From Sphingobacteriales bacterium (lineage in GTDB: Bacteria > Bacteroidota > Bacteroidia > Chitinophagales > JADIYW01), in contig CP064984.1 of the NCBI GenBank assembly GCA_016699615.1, positions 1,426,001 through 1,490,000 on the forward strand: a stretch of 64,000 nt of DNA, written 5' to 3'. Under the pieces are notes generated by a model that searched no databases, had not been told where the DNA came from, and saw only the letters and a list, made by a program, of their open reading frames with translations. Both the position numbers and the translations under genes were made by a program. Numbering within the stretch: position 1 is the first letter of the stretch; every line of letters begins with the position of its first letter. This document shows positions 45,959 to 54,785 of the stretch, in pieces.

Positions 45959-46498
45959 TTATTTTACCATAAAATGATTCGCATATTTTTGCTTAAAATT
46001 TTGTTTAGTGTCAAACAACCAACGCATAGCCATATTTTTAGGTACAGCAAGTGTATCTACGGTTTGGTAGGTACCAAAAACTCTATCCCAAAAAGCTGTA
46101 GTTACACCATGGTTTAATTTTGGATTTCCAAAATGATGGTAGAAATGATGTTTTCTCATTTTTAAACCATAGCCAATTATTGGTTCTTTGGCATGGAAAA
46201 GTTTGTGTGCAGACTCATAAATTAAATACATTCCAGCTAAGCCAATAGAAAAAAACAAGGCATTAGAAAATGTAAAAAACACACTCATAATTAACGTTGA
46301 AATGCCAAGAAATACAGCTGCTAATACTAGTTTTTTGTGCATAGGCACAAAGTAATCCCATTCAGCATGATGCCTTTTGTGTTCTTGTCTTATAATGTGT
46401 TTTGCCTTATTTTGATGTCCTAAAAAACGATGTATAATATATTCTAGAAATGTCCAGAACAATATGCCACATGCGAGAAAAATTATCTTTAGTATCAT
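45959..46498 (-). CDS. Sterol desaturase / fatty acid hydroxylase superfamily protein
   Basis: 179-residue membrane protein with the eight-His di-iron pattern: EYIIHRFLGH, EHKRHHAEW, ESAHKLFHA and KHHFYHHFGN. Three to four membrane helices. It probably hydroxylates a carotenoid, sterol-like lipid or fatty acid; in this phylum close relatives act on carotenoids (CrtZ type) or lipids. It converges with the dioxygenase gene. Confidence 0.87.
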   Translation of the reverse strand: MILKIIFLACGILFWTFLEYIIHRFLGHQNKAKHIIRQEHKRHHAEWDYFVPMHKKLVLAAVFLGISTLIMSVFFTFSNALFFSIGLAGMYLIYESAHKLFHAKEPIIGYGLKMRKHHFYHHFGNPKLNHGVTTAFWDRVFGTYQTVDTLAVPKNMAMRWLFDTKQNFKQKYANHFMVK

Positions 46499-46534
46499 AA
46501 AAATATTTTATCAAATTTAAACATATTTTTATCA

Positions 46535-47704
46535 TTAAGCATTTTTATGTTTCAATTTTTCTTTCTCAGTTTTTAGCCAATCTTCTACAATTTCTTTAGT
46601 CAATTCAAGTTGTGCTTCAGATATTATTTTCATAGATTCTTGGTTGTTAGCAATTTCTTGTTCCGTTTTTGCTTTGTCGATATTGGTGTACAACAATAAT
46701 TTCTGATTTAATTCATGGTTTCTTTGGTTGATGTTTTCTATAGATTTTAGTTGTATATCGTGTTCTATATTTCTAAGCATATCATCATATGGTCCTTTGT
46801 TTGAAAATAATTTTGTAAAAATTGGAGCAGTTTCAATACAAATAAATAATAGCGTAATAAACAAACTTGGAAGTTGTGGCAATTGCTGTTGTGCATCAAG
46901 TCTTGCCATCAATCCATCATAGTTTTCTATTGTAGGTTGCGTTTTGCTATAAGCATCATCTCTTTTAGATTTTAGTGCAAGAATTTGTTGCTCACGTTCA
47001 TCAATCAATGGTTGAAACTCAGCTTTTGCAGCATACAGTTCTTTCTCAATTTTATCATATTGCTCTTTTTTCTCTTTATACACTGGACCTTTTCCTAATT
47101 TATAAGTACCACTTGTGCCTTCTGCTTCTCCAATAAATGCTTTGTATAAAGTATCTCTTTGTGCTTGTATTTTTTGTAATTCAGCTTTGTAAGCATCTAT
47201 TTCTTTGCGCAAGCTATCTTGCAATGGCGAATATTGTTCTGTTAATTTCTTTTGTGCATCAATTGCAAATAGTCTTTGTTTTTCTTGTATTTTTTGAGCA
47301 ATTTCTTTTTCAAATATTTTTAATTCTAATGGTTTTGCAATAACTATAGCAAGAATAAGTGCTAATACAATCCTAGGAATAACCAACTTTATTTCATTCC
47401 AAAATTTATCTTCTTTTCTAATCGTTGAAACAATAAATCTATCAATATTAAAGATAACTAAGCCCCAAATTATTCCAAAAACAATAGCGGCATCAGCTCT
47501 GTTAAACACAGTGTATAAAGCATAGCCACCAGATATTGAAGCTAGCAATCCAGTAAAGAAAACTGTTGCGCCAATACCTACATATTTATTCTGTTCGGAG
47601 TGCGGACATTGCTTTAATATATCTACATTTGCTCCAGAACAAAACCAAAAAAATCTTGTAAAAAGGCTATAATTTTTAGTTTGTTCAATATTATTCTCTT
47701 TCAT
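46535..47704 (-). CDS. DUF4407 membrane protein
   Basis: 389 residues. N-terminal part with four membrane helices, including GIGATVFFTGLLASISGGYA and IFNIDRFIVSTI, as in DUF4407. A long coiled-coil (about 135-275, rich in Lys, Glu and Gln) lies before one more membrane helix near 285 and a second coiled-coil end. Function of the family is unknown. It overlaps the upstream gene by 14 bases, so the two form a pair. Confidence 0.85.
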   Translation of the reverse strand: MKENNIEQTKNYSLFTRFFWFCSGANVDILKQCPHSEQNKYVGIGATVFFTGLLASISGGYALYTVFNRADAAIVFGIIWGLVIFNIDRFIVSTIRKEDKFWNEIKLVIPRIVLALILAIVIAKPLELKIFEKEIAQKIQEKQRLFAIDAQKKLTEQYSPLQDSLRKEIDAYKAELQKIQAQRDTLYKAFIGEAEGTSGTYKLGKGPVYKEKKEQYDKIEKELYAAKAEFQPLIDEREQQILALKSKRDDAYSKTQPTIENYDGLMARLDAQQQLPQLPSLFITLLFICIETAPIFTKLFSNKGPYDDMLRNIEHDIQLKSIENINQRNHELNQKLLLYTNIDKAKTEQEIANNQESMKIISEAQLELTKEIVEDWLKTEKEKLKHKNA

Positions 47705-48410
47705 TGCTGTATTTGTTTTTAATATCTTTAATATATTTATTTAATTGTGTGTTGTCTTTGTATTTAATTTCAAGATTATCCAATACTTTATTTTTTGTAG
47801 AAATAAAATCAATTTTATTTTCTATAATTTTAATTGGTTCTATTAGATTTGGTTTTGAGTCAGAAATATCTACAACACATTTGCTGATTTCTGGCGTATC
47901 TATTTTTGGTATTGTAAGTGGAATATAAAAATTTGGCAGAGCATACGCAGTTTCCATTTCTGGCAATTGAATTTTTGGTGTTGGCACATATATTTTTTCC
48001 AAAATAGGCGTAGGAAAAACATGAATATCTATTTTTTGCTCAATAGTATGAATGCCATTATACAATGTTAATACTATTGAGAAGTTTTCTGAATTAAAGA
48101 ACTTGTGCTTGCCTACACTATTTACAATGCCTAAGCCATCAATCTCAATTCTTTTAGCATTAATGGCTTGCCAACTAAATTCTATACTTTGTCCTTTTAC
48201 TATTCCAAATTGATGTGGAAAATCTTTGATGGCATGTAGCTCTATTTTTCTCTGATGTGCGACATCTATTGCATAAATTGTATAATCTAAATAAGGCAAA
48301 TCTTCATCAGCAGCATTATTCAAGTCAGCAGAATGTTCTGTTTTGTTTGATTTTTGATAATACCAAAAGCCAAAAACAATTAGTGCTATTATGATAAAAA
48401 TTAAATTCAA
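47691..48410 (-). CDS. Single-pass membrane protein paired with DUF4407
   Basis: 239 residues. One N-terminal membrane helix (LIFIIIALIVFGFWYYQ), then a beta-rich domain with FGIVKGQSIEFSWQA, IDGLGIVNSVGKH and FSIVLTLYNGIHTIEQKI, which resembles an Ig-like fold, and a Pro/Ile-rich tail. The start codon is TTG; no ATG or GTG is available upstream in frame. The 14-base overlap with the DUF4407 gene suggests a shared complex. Confidence 0.7.
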   Translation of the reverse strand: MNLIFIIIALIVFGFWYYQKSNKTEHSADLNNAADEDLPYLDYTIYAIDVAHQRKIELHAIKDFPHQFGIVKGQSIEFSWQAINAKRIEIDGLGIVNSVGKHKFFNSENFSIVLTLYNGIHTIEQKIDIHVFPTPILEKIYVPTPKIQLPEMETAYALPNFYIPLTIPKIDTPEISKCVVDISDSKPNLIEPIKIIENKIDFISTKNKVLDNLEIKYKDNTQLNKYIKDIKNKYSNERE

Positions 48411-48434
48411 TATTTACTTTCTAAAATCATTACT

Positions 48435-48442
48435 CAAATGTA
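48435..48442 (-). promoter_or_regulatory. TAnnTTTG promoter box of the DUF4407 pair
   Basis: Reads TACATTTG on the minus strand, 24 bases before the TTG start at 48410. Confidence 0.45.
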
Positions 48443-48543
48443 TAATAGATATTACAAAGCAGATGCCATTATTATTAGAATTTAAGATATTTTAAGTAAA
48501 AATTAGGCTTTGATAACATTGTTTATGCTATTGCAATTTTATT

Positions 48544-48551
48544 TATCTTTG
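48544..48551 (+). promoter_or_regulatory. TAnnTTTG promoter box of miaB
   Basis: TATCTTTG on the plus strand, 31 bases before the miaB ATG at 48583. A possible -33 TTG lies near 48518-48520 at about 23 bases. Confidence 0.5.
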
Positions 48552-48582
48552 TAAGTAATAAAAAGACTATTAGTAAATAAAA

Positions 48583-50028
48583 ATGAATGAACTTCTAGAT
48601 TATATTGAGAATAAACAACATGACGAAAAACGCCAAGGCGAAGCATTAAACTTAGATTTGAATCAATCAGAACTAAAGAATAACAAATTTTTCTATATAG
48701 AAAGTTATGGTTGCCAAATGAATTTCTCTGATAGCGAAATCGTTGCTTCAATTTTAGCACAACAAGGTTATGGAATTACCACCAATATATTTGATGCAGA
48801 TTTGGTATTACTAAATACATGCTCTATTCGAGAAAAGGCAGAGCAAACTGTTCGCAATCGCTTAAATTCTATCAATGAAATAAAAGAACAAAAACCAGGC
48901 TTGTTAGTTGGTGTTTTAGGTTGTATGGCAGAACGACTAAAGTCTAAATTCTTAGAAGAAGAAAAATTAGTAGATATTGTAGTTGGTCCAGATGCTTACC
49001 GTACATTGCCTGAGTTATTAGCAGAAGCAGAAGGTGGACAAAAAGCAGTGAATGTATTATTAAGTAGAGAAGAAACTTACGCAGACATTTCGCCAGTACG
49101 TTTAGATAAAAATGGTGTTACTGCATTTATTTCTATCATGCGTGGGTGCGATAATATGTGTTCATTCTGCGTGGTACCTTTTACACGTGGCAGAGAACGA
49201 AGTAGAAATCCAGAATCTATTATAGCAGAAGCACACGATTTATTTCAAAAAGGATATAGAGAAGTAACTTTGCTTGGACAAAATGTAGACTCATACAAAT
49301 GGAAAGGAGAAGATAAAAACGATGACAAAGAAGCTGAAGTGTTACTCAATTTTGCGCAACTTTTAGAGAAAGTGGCATTAGTACATCCAGATTTGCGTGT
49401 ACGTTTCTCTACATCACATCCAAAAGATATTACAGACGAAGTGTTATATACAATGGCAAAATATGAAAATATATGTAAGTATATACATTTGCCAGTACAA
49501 AGTGGAAGTTCATCTTGCTTAGAAAGAATGAACAGAACTTATGACAGAGCATGGTATATCAATAGAGTTGATGCCATCAAACGTATCATTCCAGATTGTG
49601 GTATTTCTTCAGATATCATTGCTGGATTTTGTGGTGAAACAGAAGAAGAACATCAAGATACACTTTCAATGATTGATTATGTACAGTATGATATGAGTTA
49701 TATGTTTTTCTATAGCGAAAGACCAGGTACCTTAGCAGCACGCAAATACAAAGACGATGTAGATTTAGAAACTAAAAAACGTAGACTAAATGAAATCATC
49801 ACTTTACAAAATCAGCATTCACTACAAAACAATCTAAAAGATTTAGGCAAGACATTTAGAGTATTGATAGAAAAGACATCAAAAAAGAGTGATGATGAGT
49901 TATGTGGAAGAAATTCACAAAATAAGATGGTTGTTTTTCCTAGAGAAAATTATCAAATAGGCGAATATGTAAATGTATTGATAGAAAAAAATACTGGCGC
50001 TACTTTAATTGGAAAAGTAGTTAGATAA
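48583..50028 (+). CDS. miaB: tRNA-i6A37 methylthiotransferase
   Basis: Radical SAM enzyme that adds the 2-methylthio group to i6A37 in tRNA. The N-terminal domain has SYGCQMNFSDSEIV, NTCSIREKAE and VLGCMAERL, giving the three Cys of the auxiliary cluster. The radical SAM motif is GCDNMCSFCVVPFTRGRERS. The C-terminal TRAM domain covers about residues 410-480. At 481 residues the length is normal. A nucleotidyltransferase gene begins two bases after its stop. Confidence 0.97.
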   Translation: MNELLDYIENKQHDEKRQGEALNLDLNQSELKNNKFFYIESYGCQMNFSDSEIVASILAQQGYGITTNIFDADLVLLNTCSIREKAEQTVRNRLNSINEIKEQKPGLLVGVLGCMAERLKSKFLEEEKLVDIVVGPDAYRTLPELLAEAEGGQKAVNVLLSREETYADISPVRLDKNGVTAFISIMRGCDNMCSFCVVPFTRGRERSRNPESIIAEAHDLFQKGYREVTLLGQNVDSYKWKGEDKNDDKEAEVLLNFAQLLEKVALVHPDLRVRFSTSHPKDITDEVLYTMAKYENICKYIHLPVQSGSSSCLERMNRTYDRAWYINRVDAIKRIIPDCGISSDIIAGFCGETEEEHQDTLSMIDYVQYDMSYMFFYSERPGTLAARKYKDDVDLETKKRRLNEIITLQNQHSLQNNLKDLGKTFRVLIEKTSKKSDDELCGRNSQNKMVVFPRENYQIGEYVNVLIEKNTGATLIGKVVR

Positions 50029-50030
50029 AT

Positions 50031-50336
50031 ATGATGAATATTCTGATTAAAAATAATATCGAACAAATTAAATCTATTCTACTGGTGAATAAAGTAGAAA
50101 GTGCATATTTATTTGGTAGTATGACTAATGCAAAAATAAAAAACCCAAATGACATAGATTTGTTAATTAGGTTCAACGATAAAATAAATTTTATTGAATA
50201 CAGTGATAATTATTTTAGAATTATAAATAGTTTACAAGAATTATTAAAAAAAGACGTTGATATTGTTGCAGAAGAAACAATATCAAATAAATATCTGAAA
50301 CAATCTATTGACGCAGAAAAAATTCAGATTTTATGA
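50031..50336 (+). CDS. mntA: MntA-type nucleotidyltransferase antitoxin
   Basis: 101 residues. The minimal nucleotidyltransferase motif is complete: GS (in YLFGSMTN), ten residues, then DID (in NPNDIDLLIRF). A third acidic residue lies in KDVDIVAEE. In known HepT/MntA systems this enzyme AMPylates the HepT toxin and blocks it. It overlaps the hepT start by four bases. Confidence 0.88.
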   Translation: MMNILIKNNIEQIKSILLVNKVESAYLFGSMTNAKIKNPNDIDLLIRFNDKINFIEYSDNYFRIINSLQELLKKDVDIVAEETISNKYLKQSIDAEKIQIL

Positions 50337-50665
50337 ATATCAAAGAACTAAAATTACTCGAAGATATTAAAACTTCTATTTCTTCTATTGATGAACATCT
50401 CCAACACAAAAGAGATTTTAATTTATATATATCAAACAAGACAATTCGTCGTGCTGTAGAAAGAGAATTAGAAATCATTGGAGAAGCAATTGGAATTCTT
50501 TTAAAGTTAAATCCAAATATAAATATTTCATATGCAAGACAAATTGTTGATTTAAGAAATAAAGTCATTCATGCATACGATAATGTAAATAACACAATTA
50601 TTTGGAAAGTAATAGTTGTAGATTTACCAGTTTTGAAAATTGAAGTTAATAACTTACTACCATAA
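50333..50665 (+). CDS. hepT: HepT-like RNase toxin (DUF86)
   Basis: 110 residues, helical. It carries the R(x4)H pattern in VDLRNKVIHAYDNV with the following Tyr, the RNase site of HEPN proteins and the AMPylation site in characterised HepT. Overlaps mntA by four bases (ATGA), in the antitoxin-first order. Confidence 0.88.
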   Translation: MNIKELKLLEDIKTSISSIDEHLQHKRDFNLYISNKTIRRAVERELEIIGEAIGILLKLNPNINISYARQIVDLRNKVIHAYDNVNNTIIWKVIVVDLPVLKIEVNNLLP

Positions 50666-50680
50666 ATATTACCTATTACC

Positions 50681-51373
50681 TTGAATACACTTTACCTTAT
50701 TCCTACAACAATTGCTGAAAATAGTACACAGACTATTCCAACATACATTGCAGATGCAATTACAATATGTGAGATATTTGTCGTAGAAAATCTAAAAACT
50801 GCAAGAAGATTTATCAAATCAATTGTAAAAGCAAAAAATATAGATAAGTGTATTTTTATTGAGTTAGATAAACATCAGAACTACAAATTTGACGAGCAAT
50901 TTTTTTATACATTAAAAAATAAAAATATAGGATTGATGAGCGAAGCAGGCACGCCGTGCATCGCAGATCCAGGAAATAAATTTGTGCAACTTGCACACGA
51001 ATTAAGATGGAAAATTAAACCATTAGTTGGTCCAAGTTCAATTTTATTAGCATTAATGTCAAGTGGATTCAATGGACAGCAATTCTCATTCAATGGTTAT
51101 TTGCCTATTGATGCAAAAGAAAGAAGAAGTAAAATTTTAGAGTTAGAACGATATGCCAATAAAAATCAAACACAAATTTTTATGGACACACCATATCGAA
51201 ATCAAAAGATGCTAGAAGAACTCTTGAGCAATTGCAATGTCAATACAAAATTATGCATAGCATGCAATCTTGCAGCCAATGATGAATGGATAAAAACACT
51301 AACTATTGCTGAATGGAAGAAGCAAAAAGTAGATGTACAAAAAAAACCATGTATTTTTATTTTAGGAAAATAA
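50681..51373 (+). CDS. RsmI-like SAM-dependent methyltransferase
   Basis: 230-residue tetrapyrrole-methylase-fold protein related to RsmI, which methylates the ribose of C1402 in 16S rRNA. Motifs: TLYLIPTTIAEN at the start, LMSEAGTPCIADPG, LVGPSSILLALMSSGFNG, FNGYLPIDAKERRSKI and FMDTPYRNQKMLEEL. It is shorter than RsmI and belongs to a Bacteroidota paralogue. The start codon is TTG at 50681; an in-frame stop lies just upstream and no ATG occurs until deep in the domain. Confidence 0.87.
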   Translation: MNTLYLIPTTIAENSTQTIPTYIADAITICEIFVVENLKTARRFIKSIVKAKNIDKCIFIELDKHQNYKFDEQFFYTLKNKNIGLMSEAGTPCIADPGNKFVQLAHELRWKIKPLVGPSSILLALMSSGFNGQQFSFNGYLPIDAKERRSKILELERYANKNQTQIFMDTPYRNQKMLEELLSNCNVNTKLCIACNLAANDEWIKTLTIAEWKKQKVDVQKKPCIFILGK

Positions 51374-51379
51374 GCACAT

Positions 51380-51949
51380 ATGATAATTATAGATGATGTA
51401 TTGATAAGCGATGATGTGTTGGAAAAACAATTTGTTTGTAACATAAGCAAATGCAAAGGTGCATGTTGCATAGAAGGCGATAGTGGTGCGCCAGTAGAAA
51501 AAGAAGAAAGAAAAATTTTAAAAAAGATATTTCCAAAAATAAAAAAGTACCTAACGCAAGAAGGCATTGAAGCAATAGAAAAACAAGGTACTTCTGTAGA
51601 TGAAGAAGATGATGAATATGCATCTTTTGCAACACCTTTAATTAATGGTGGAGCATGTGCTTACATTAACTATGATGAAAATGGAACAGTAGTTTGTGGT
51701 ATAGAACAAGCATATAGAGATGGTGTAATTGACTATCAAAAGCCAATCAGTTGCCATCTGTATCCAATTCGTTTAAAAAGAATGGACACCATGCTTGCCA
51801 TGAATTACGACTATTGGGAAATATGTAAAGATGCTTGTACACTTGGAAAAAAATTAAAAGTTCCAGTATATCAATTTCTAAAAGAGCCAATAATTAGAAA
51901 GTTTGGCGAAGAATTTTATGAAATCTTAGAGCAAGCTTCTAAAAAATAG
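51380..51949 (+). CDS. DUF3109 family Cys-rich protein
   Basis: 189 residues. Conserved Cys clusters: FVCNISKCKGACCIEGDSGA at the start, GACAYI, VVCGIE and SCHLYPIR, then CKDAC. This pattern resembles YkgJ-type zinc or iron-sulfur proteins and is typical of DUF3109. Function unknown. Starts six bases after the methyltransferase stop. Confidence 0.9.
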   Translation: MIIIDDVLISDDVLEKQFVCNISKCKGACCIEGDSGAPVEKEERKILKKIFPKIKKYLTQEGIEAIEKQGTSVDEEDDEYASFATPLINGGACAYINYDENGTVVCGIEQAYRDGVIDYQKPISCHLYPIRLKRMDTMLAMNYDYWEICKDACTLGKKLKVPVYQFLKEPIIRKFGEEFYEILEQASKK

Positions 51950-51950
51950 T

Positions 51951-52328
51951 TTATTGCATAGAATGAAAACCAATCGTATTGCCTTCAGTATCTGAAACTA
52001 AGCCAATAAAACCATATGCACCAATAGATGTTTTATTGTCTATGATTTTGCCACCAGCTTGTTCTACTCTACTCAATTCTACAGCACAATCTTCTGAGCC
52101 AAAATAAACTATTGTGCCCATGCCACTTGGTTTATAACATTCCATTTTTACTAATGCACCAGAAGCACCACCACCATTTTGGTCTGAAGGAAAAGCATAC
52201 ATTTCACCATCAAAACCTTCTGGCGCTGGCATTGCTTCCAATTTTTTTGCTAATACAGTTTCGTAGAAACTTACGGCTCTATTCATGTCATTTACATAAA
52301 TCTCGAACCAAACTACAGGATTCATCAT
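51951..52328 (-). CDS. VOC family (glyoxalase-like) protein
   Basis: 125 residues with two beta-alpha-beta-beta-beta modules: FEIYVNDMNRAVSFYETVL and IGAYGFIGLVSDTEGNTIGF. Vicinal oxygen chelate proteins bind a metal and act on varied small substrates; the reaction cannot be assigned. Possible metal ligands include the late Glu (DTEGN) and His (GFHS). Converges with the DUF3109 gene. Confidence 0.88.
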   Translation of the reverse strand: MMNPVVWFEIYVNDMNRAVSFYETVLAKKLEAMPAPEGFDGEMYAFPSDQNGGGASGALVKMECYKPSGMGTIVYFGSEDCAVELSRVEQAGGKIIDNKTSIGAYGFIGLVSDTEGNTIGFHSMQ

Positions 52329-52357
52329 ATTGGTTGTTTTTATAAATAAAAATAATT

Positions 52358-53290
52358 TTATTTTTTCATTTCTACAATAAATAATCCTCTTATTTGCTTA
52401 GAAGTATATCCAGTTGCCTTGTCGTTCGGATAGTATTGATTGATTTTTGATAAAGTATTTTCTTGTATATCTTTTCCTTTAGTACCATGACATTGTAAAC
52501 ACATTTCATTTGTTTCAATACCATAGAATGCAATTACCTTATTTTTCTTTTCTATTACTTTTGGTACAAGCTTTTCATTATTTGCCAACTTTTGTTTTAG
52601 TTCTTGTATAAATTCTAATTCTTCTTTATTGGCTTTGTTTTTAGGATTTCTTTCTAAATCTGATACTCTTTTTATACTTGCATTTAATACATTAGACATA
52701 CTATCTGTAATTGGTAGTGCCTTTATATTACAGAATTCTAATGCACCTGCTGTGCCTTTTGTTTGTATTGCTTGCATTAAATTTTTACCCAATTCTTGTT
52801 TTGTTTTCATGGCAAATTCCAATCCCTTTTCTTCCCAGCTTTTTTCAGAAGTGTTATTTGTATTGTCAGCATTCCAATCAAAATTTTTTAAATCTGTCTC
52901 AATTAAAAAATCAGCTATTTGTTCAATATCTTCTTCTTTGAAAGTGAGTTTAGGCATCAAACCGTATTTTTTTACGGCTTCTGATAGTTTTGCATTGTCT
53001 TTGCTTGGCGCATTCAAAAATGTTTTAATGCTCATCACAAATTCTTCTTTGCTTACACCATCTAAAGTATATGCTTCTTTTATTTCTTCAAATGATGGAG
53101 CTATTTTCGCATCATTAGTATGGCAAGATGTACAGTATGTAATGGTTAAATTTTTCCCAGCATGAATCATTGTACTATCAACTACAATATCTTCTATTCG
53201 GTAATGTTCAACTGAGTTGCCTTTCTGTTTGCATTGATATGCAACAATCATCAATAATATAAGTATTGATATTGTTTTTATTTTTCTCAT
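52358..53290 (-). CDS. c-type cytochrome with Tll0287-like (DUF3365) heme domain
   Basis: 310 residues with a lipoprotein-like signal (ILLMIVAYQC). The first domain is a cytochrome c with CTSCH near residue 55 and a Met ligand candidate in GLMPKLTF. The second, from about 150, resembles the Tll0287/DUF3365 domain, with CLQCHGTKG near the C-terminus. Both would bind heme in the periplasm and may sense redox state or carry electrons. It overlaps the end of the hydrolase gene upstream by four bases. Confidence 0.87.
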   Translation of the reverse strand: MRKIKTISILILLMIVAYQCKQKGNSVEHYRIEDIVVDSTMIHAGKNLTITYCTSCHTNDAKIAPSFEEIKEAYTLDGVSKEEFVMSIKTFLNAPSKDNAKLSEAVKKYGLMPKLTFKEEDIEQIADFLIETDLKNFDWNADNTNNTSEKSWEEKGLEFAMKTKQELGKNLMQAIQTKGTAGALEFCNIKALPITDSMSNVLNASIKRVSDLERNPKNKANKEELEFIQELKQKLANNEKLVPKVIEKKNKVIAFYGIETNEMCLQCHGTKGKDIQENTLSKINQYYPNDKATGYTSKQIRGLFIVEMKK

Positions 53291-53973
53291 TTTAATTGTG
53301 TTTTGAAGAAAGACATCATTCTTTCAAATGCTATTTTTCCTTGGCTATTTTTAAAAAATAAATGTGGAATGCCATGTGGTAAAACATACATGTGAGATTC
53401 TAATTTTTCGCCAAGTTCTTTCTTCAGTTCTTTTATTCTACTTGCAGGACAAAAAGCATCTAAATACACAAAATGACCTTGTACTTTATTTTGTATTAAT
53501 GCAGAACATGATTTAGGTATTCCACTTCCAGCTCTTCCAAACGAATGATGAAAGACTACTGGTGCTTTCACTTCTGGTCGAATGGCAGCATGCAGCACAA
53601 AGCCACCAGTAAGGCATTGTCCAATTACGCCGATTTCATGTTCATTTACCAAATCATATTCTTTAAAATGATCAAGAATTTCAAAAAACTCATTTAGTGG
53701 TGCATTGTCTTTCGCATGGTTATTTCTTATCATTTCATTCATAAAAAATTGCACACAGTACTTTTGCATTGTAGTACCACCACTGTACAAATCTGGAATC
53801 AATACATTATAATTACCTTCATTTGATAATATTTCAGCAGACTTTAGATTTACTTTTTGTACGCCAGTTAAATCAGGTAAAAAAATAATGCCAGGTCTTT
53901 TTTTGTTCCCAGATGCTTTAAAATAGTAAGCATCTAAGGTTCTGTCCATCAATTTAAATTGTACTTTTTCCAT
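53287..53973 (-). CDS. Dienelactone hydrolase family protein
   Basis: 228-residue alpha/beta hydrolase. The nucleophile is Cys in IGQCLTGGFVLH, the mark of dienelactone hydrolases. An Asp in FVYLDAFCPAS and a His in LPHGIPHLFF complete the triad. The substrate is unknown. First gene of a pair with the cytochrome gene. Confidence 0.88.
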   Translation of the reverse strand: MEKVQFKLMDRTLDAYYFKASGNKKRPGIIFLPDLTGVQKVNLKSAEILSNEGNYNVLIPDLYSGGTTMQKYCVQFFMNEMIRNNHAKDNAPLNEFFEILDHFKEYDLVNEHEIGVIGQCLTGGFVLHAAIRPEVKAPVVFHHSFGRAGSGIPKSCSALIQNKVQGHFVYLDAFCPASRIKELKKELGEKLESHMYVLPHGIPHLFFKNSQGKIAFERMMSFFKTQLK

Positions 53974-54026
53974 TGTTTGAATAAAACACTAAGATACTTT
54001 TTATTTTTTGAATTTTTATTTGAGTA

Positions 54027-54757
54027 TTAATATTCGAGTTGAAAATCTTTGCTTGTTTCGAATTTATAAAACAAACTATCTATTCTTGATGATAAATATA
54101 CAATATTTTTGTAGCTATGGTTAGTAAATCCTTGCATACAAATATTTGTAATATTATCTTTTTCAAATCTTAAAATATAACTTGGCAATCTATATTTTAA
54201 ATGAATAGATGTATCTAATTTTTCTTTACATGTTTTTGTGCTTTCATATTTTAATAATTTATCAAAAGTGTTTGCAATTATACCTTTTTAATATTTTTAA
54301 TAATAGTAGGATTTTCAAAGTCATAAACATATTTATAATATGTGCTATTAGAATCATGTTCTGTTTCAATATAATATTCTGTTCTTTGCATTTCACAACA
54401 ACTACAATTGAATTCTGAAATATATACCTTATTAATTTTTTCTGATTTAATTAAGGGTTTAATAAAATTGATAACATCGTTTTTTATAAAATTACTTGTA
54501 TCCTTTAAGTATTTTAATTCATTTAATAAATGTTTTTTTATATTATTTGTATTGGTGTCATCTTTATACATTTCAATAAAATGGTTATAATGAATTTCTT
54601 TTGATAAAATTGTTTTATAATAAATAGAATTATCACTTTCTTCATAACTTACCTTAATACTATTATTAATTACCTTATAAAATAAATTGTTACAATCCTT
54701 TCTTTCTTTACAAGAATAAATTAACAAAATAAAGAGCATGAGGCAATAATTGTTCAT
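54027..54757 (-). pseudogene. Hypothetical lipoprotein split by a homopolymer indel
   Basis: Starts MNNYCLMLFILLIYSCKER, a lipoprotein signal. The first frame ends at 54278 just after ENPTIIKNIKK. The minus-strand sequence stays coding in another frame: GIIANTFDKLLKYEST, then CKEKLDTSIHLKYRL, through to a stop at 54027. One extra A in the A5 run (T-run 54285-54289 on the plus strand) would join the halves into about 243 residues. Several Cys pairs (CSCCEMQ) are present. Function unknown. Confidence 0.65.
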
Positions 54758-54785
54758 ATTATATATATACGAAAATAAGGTAATT

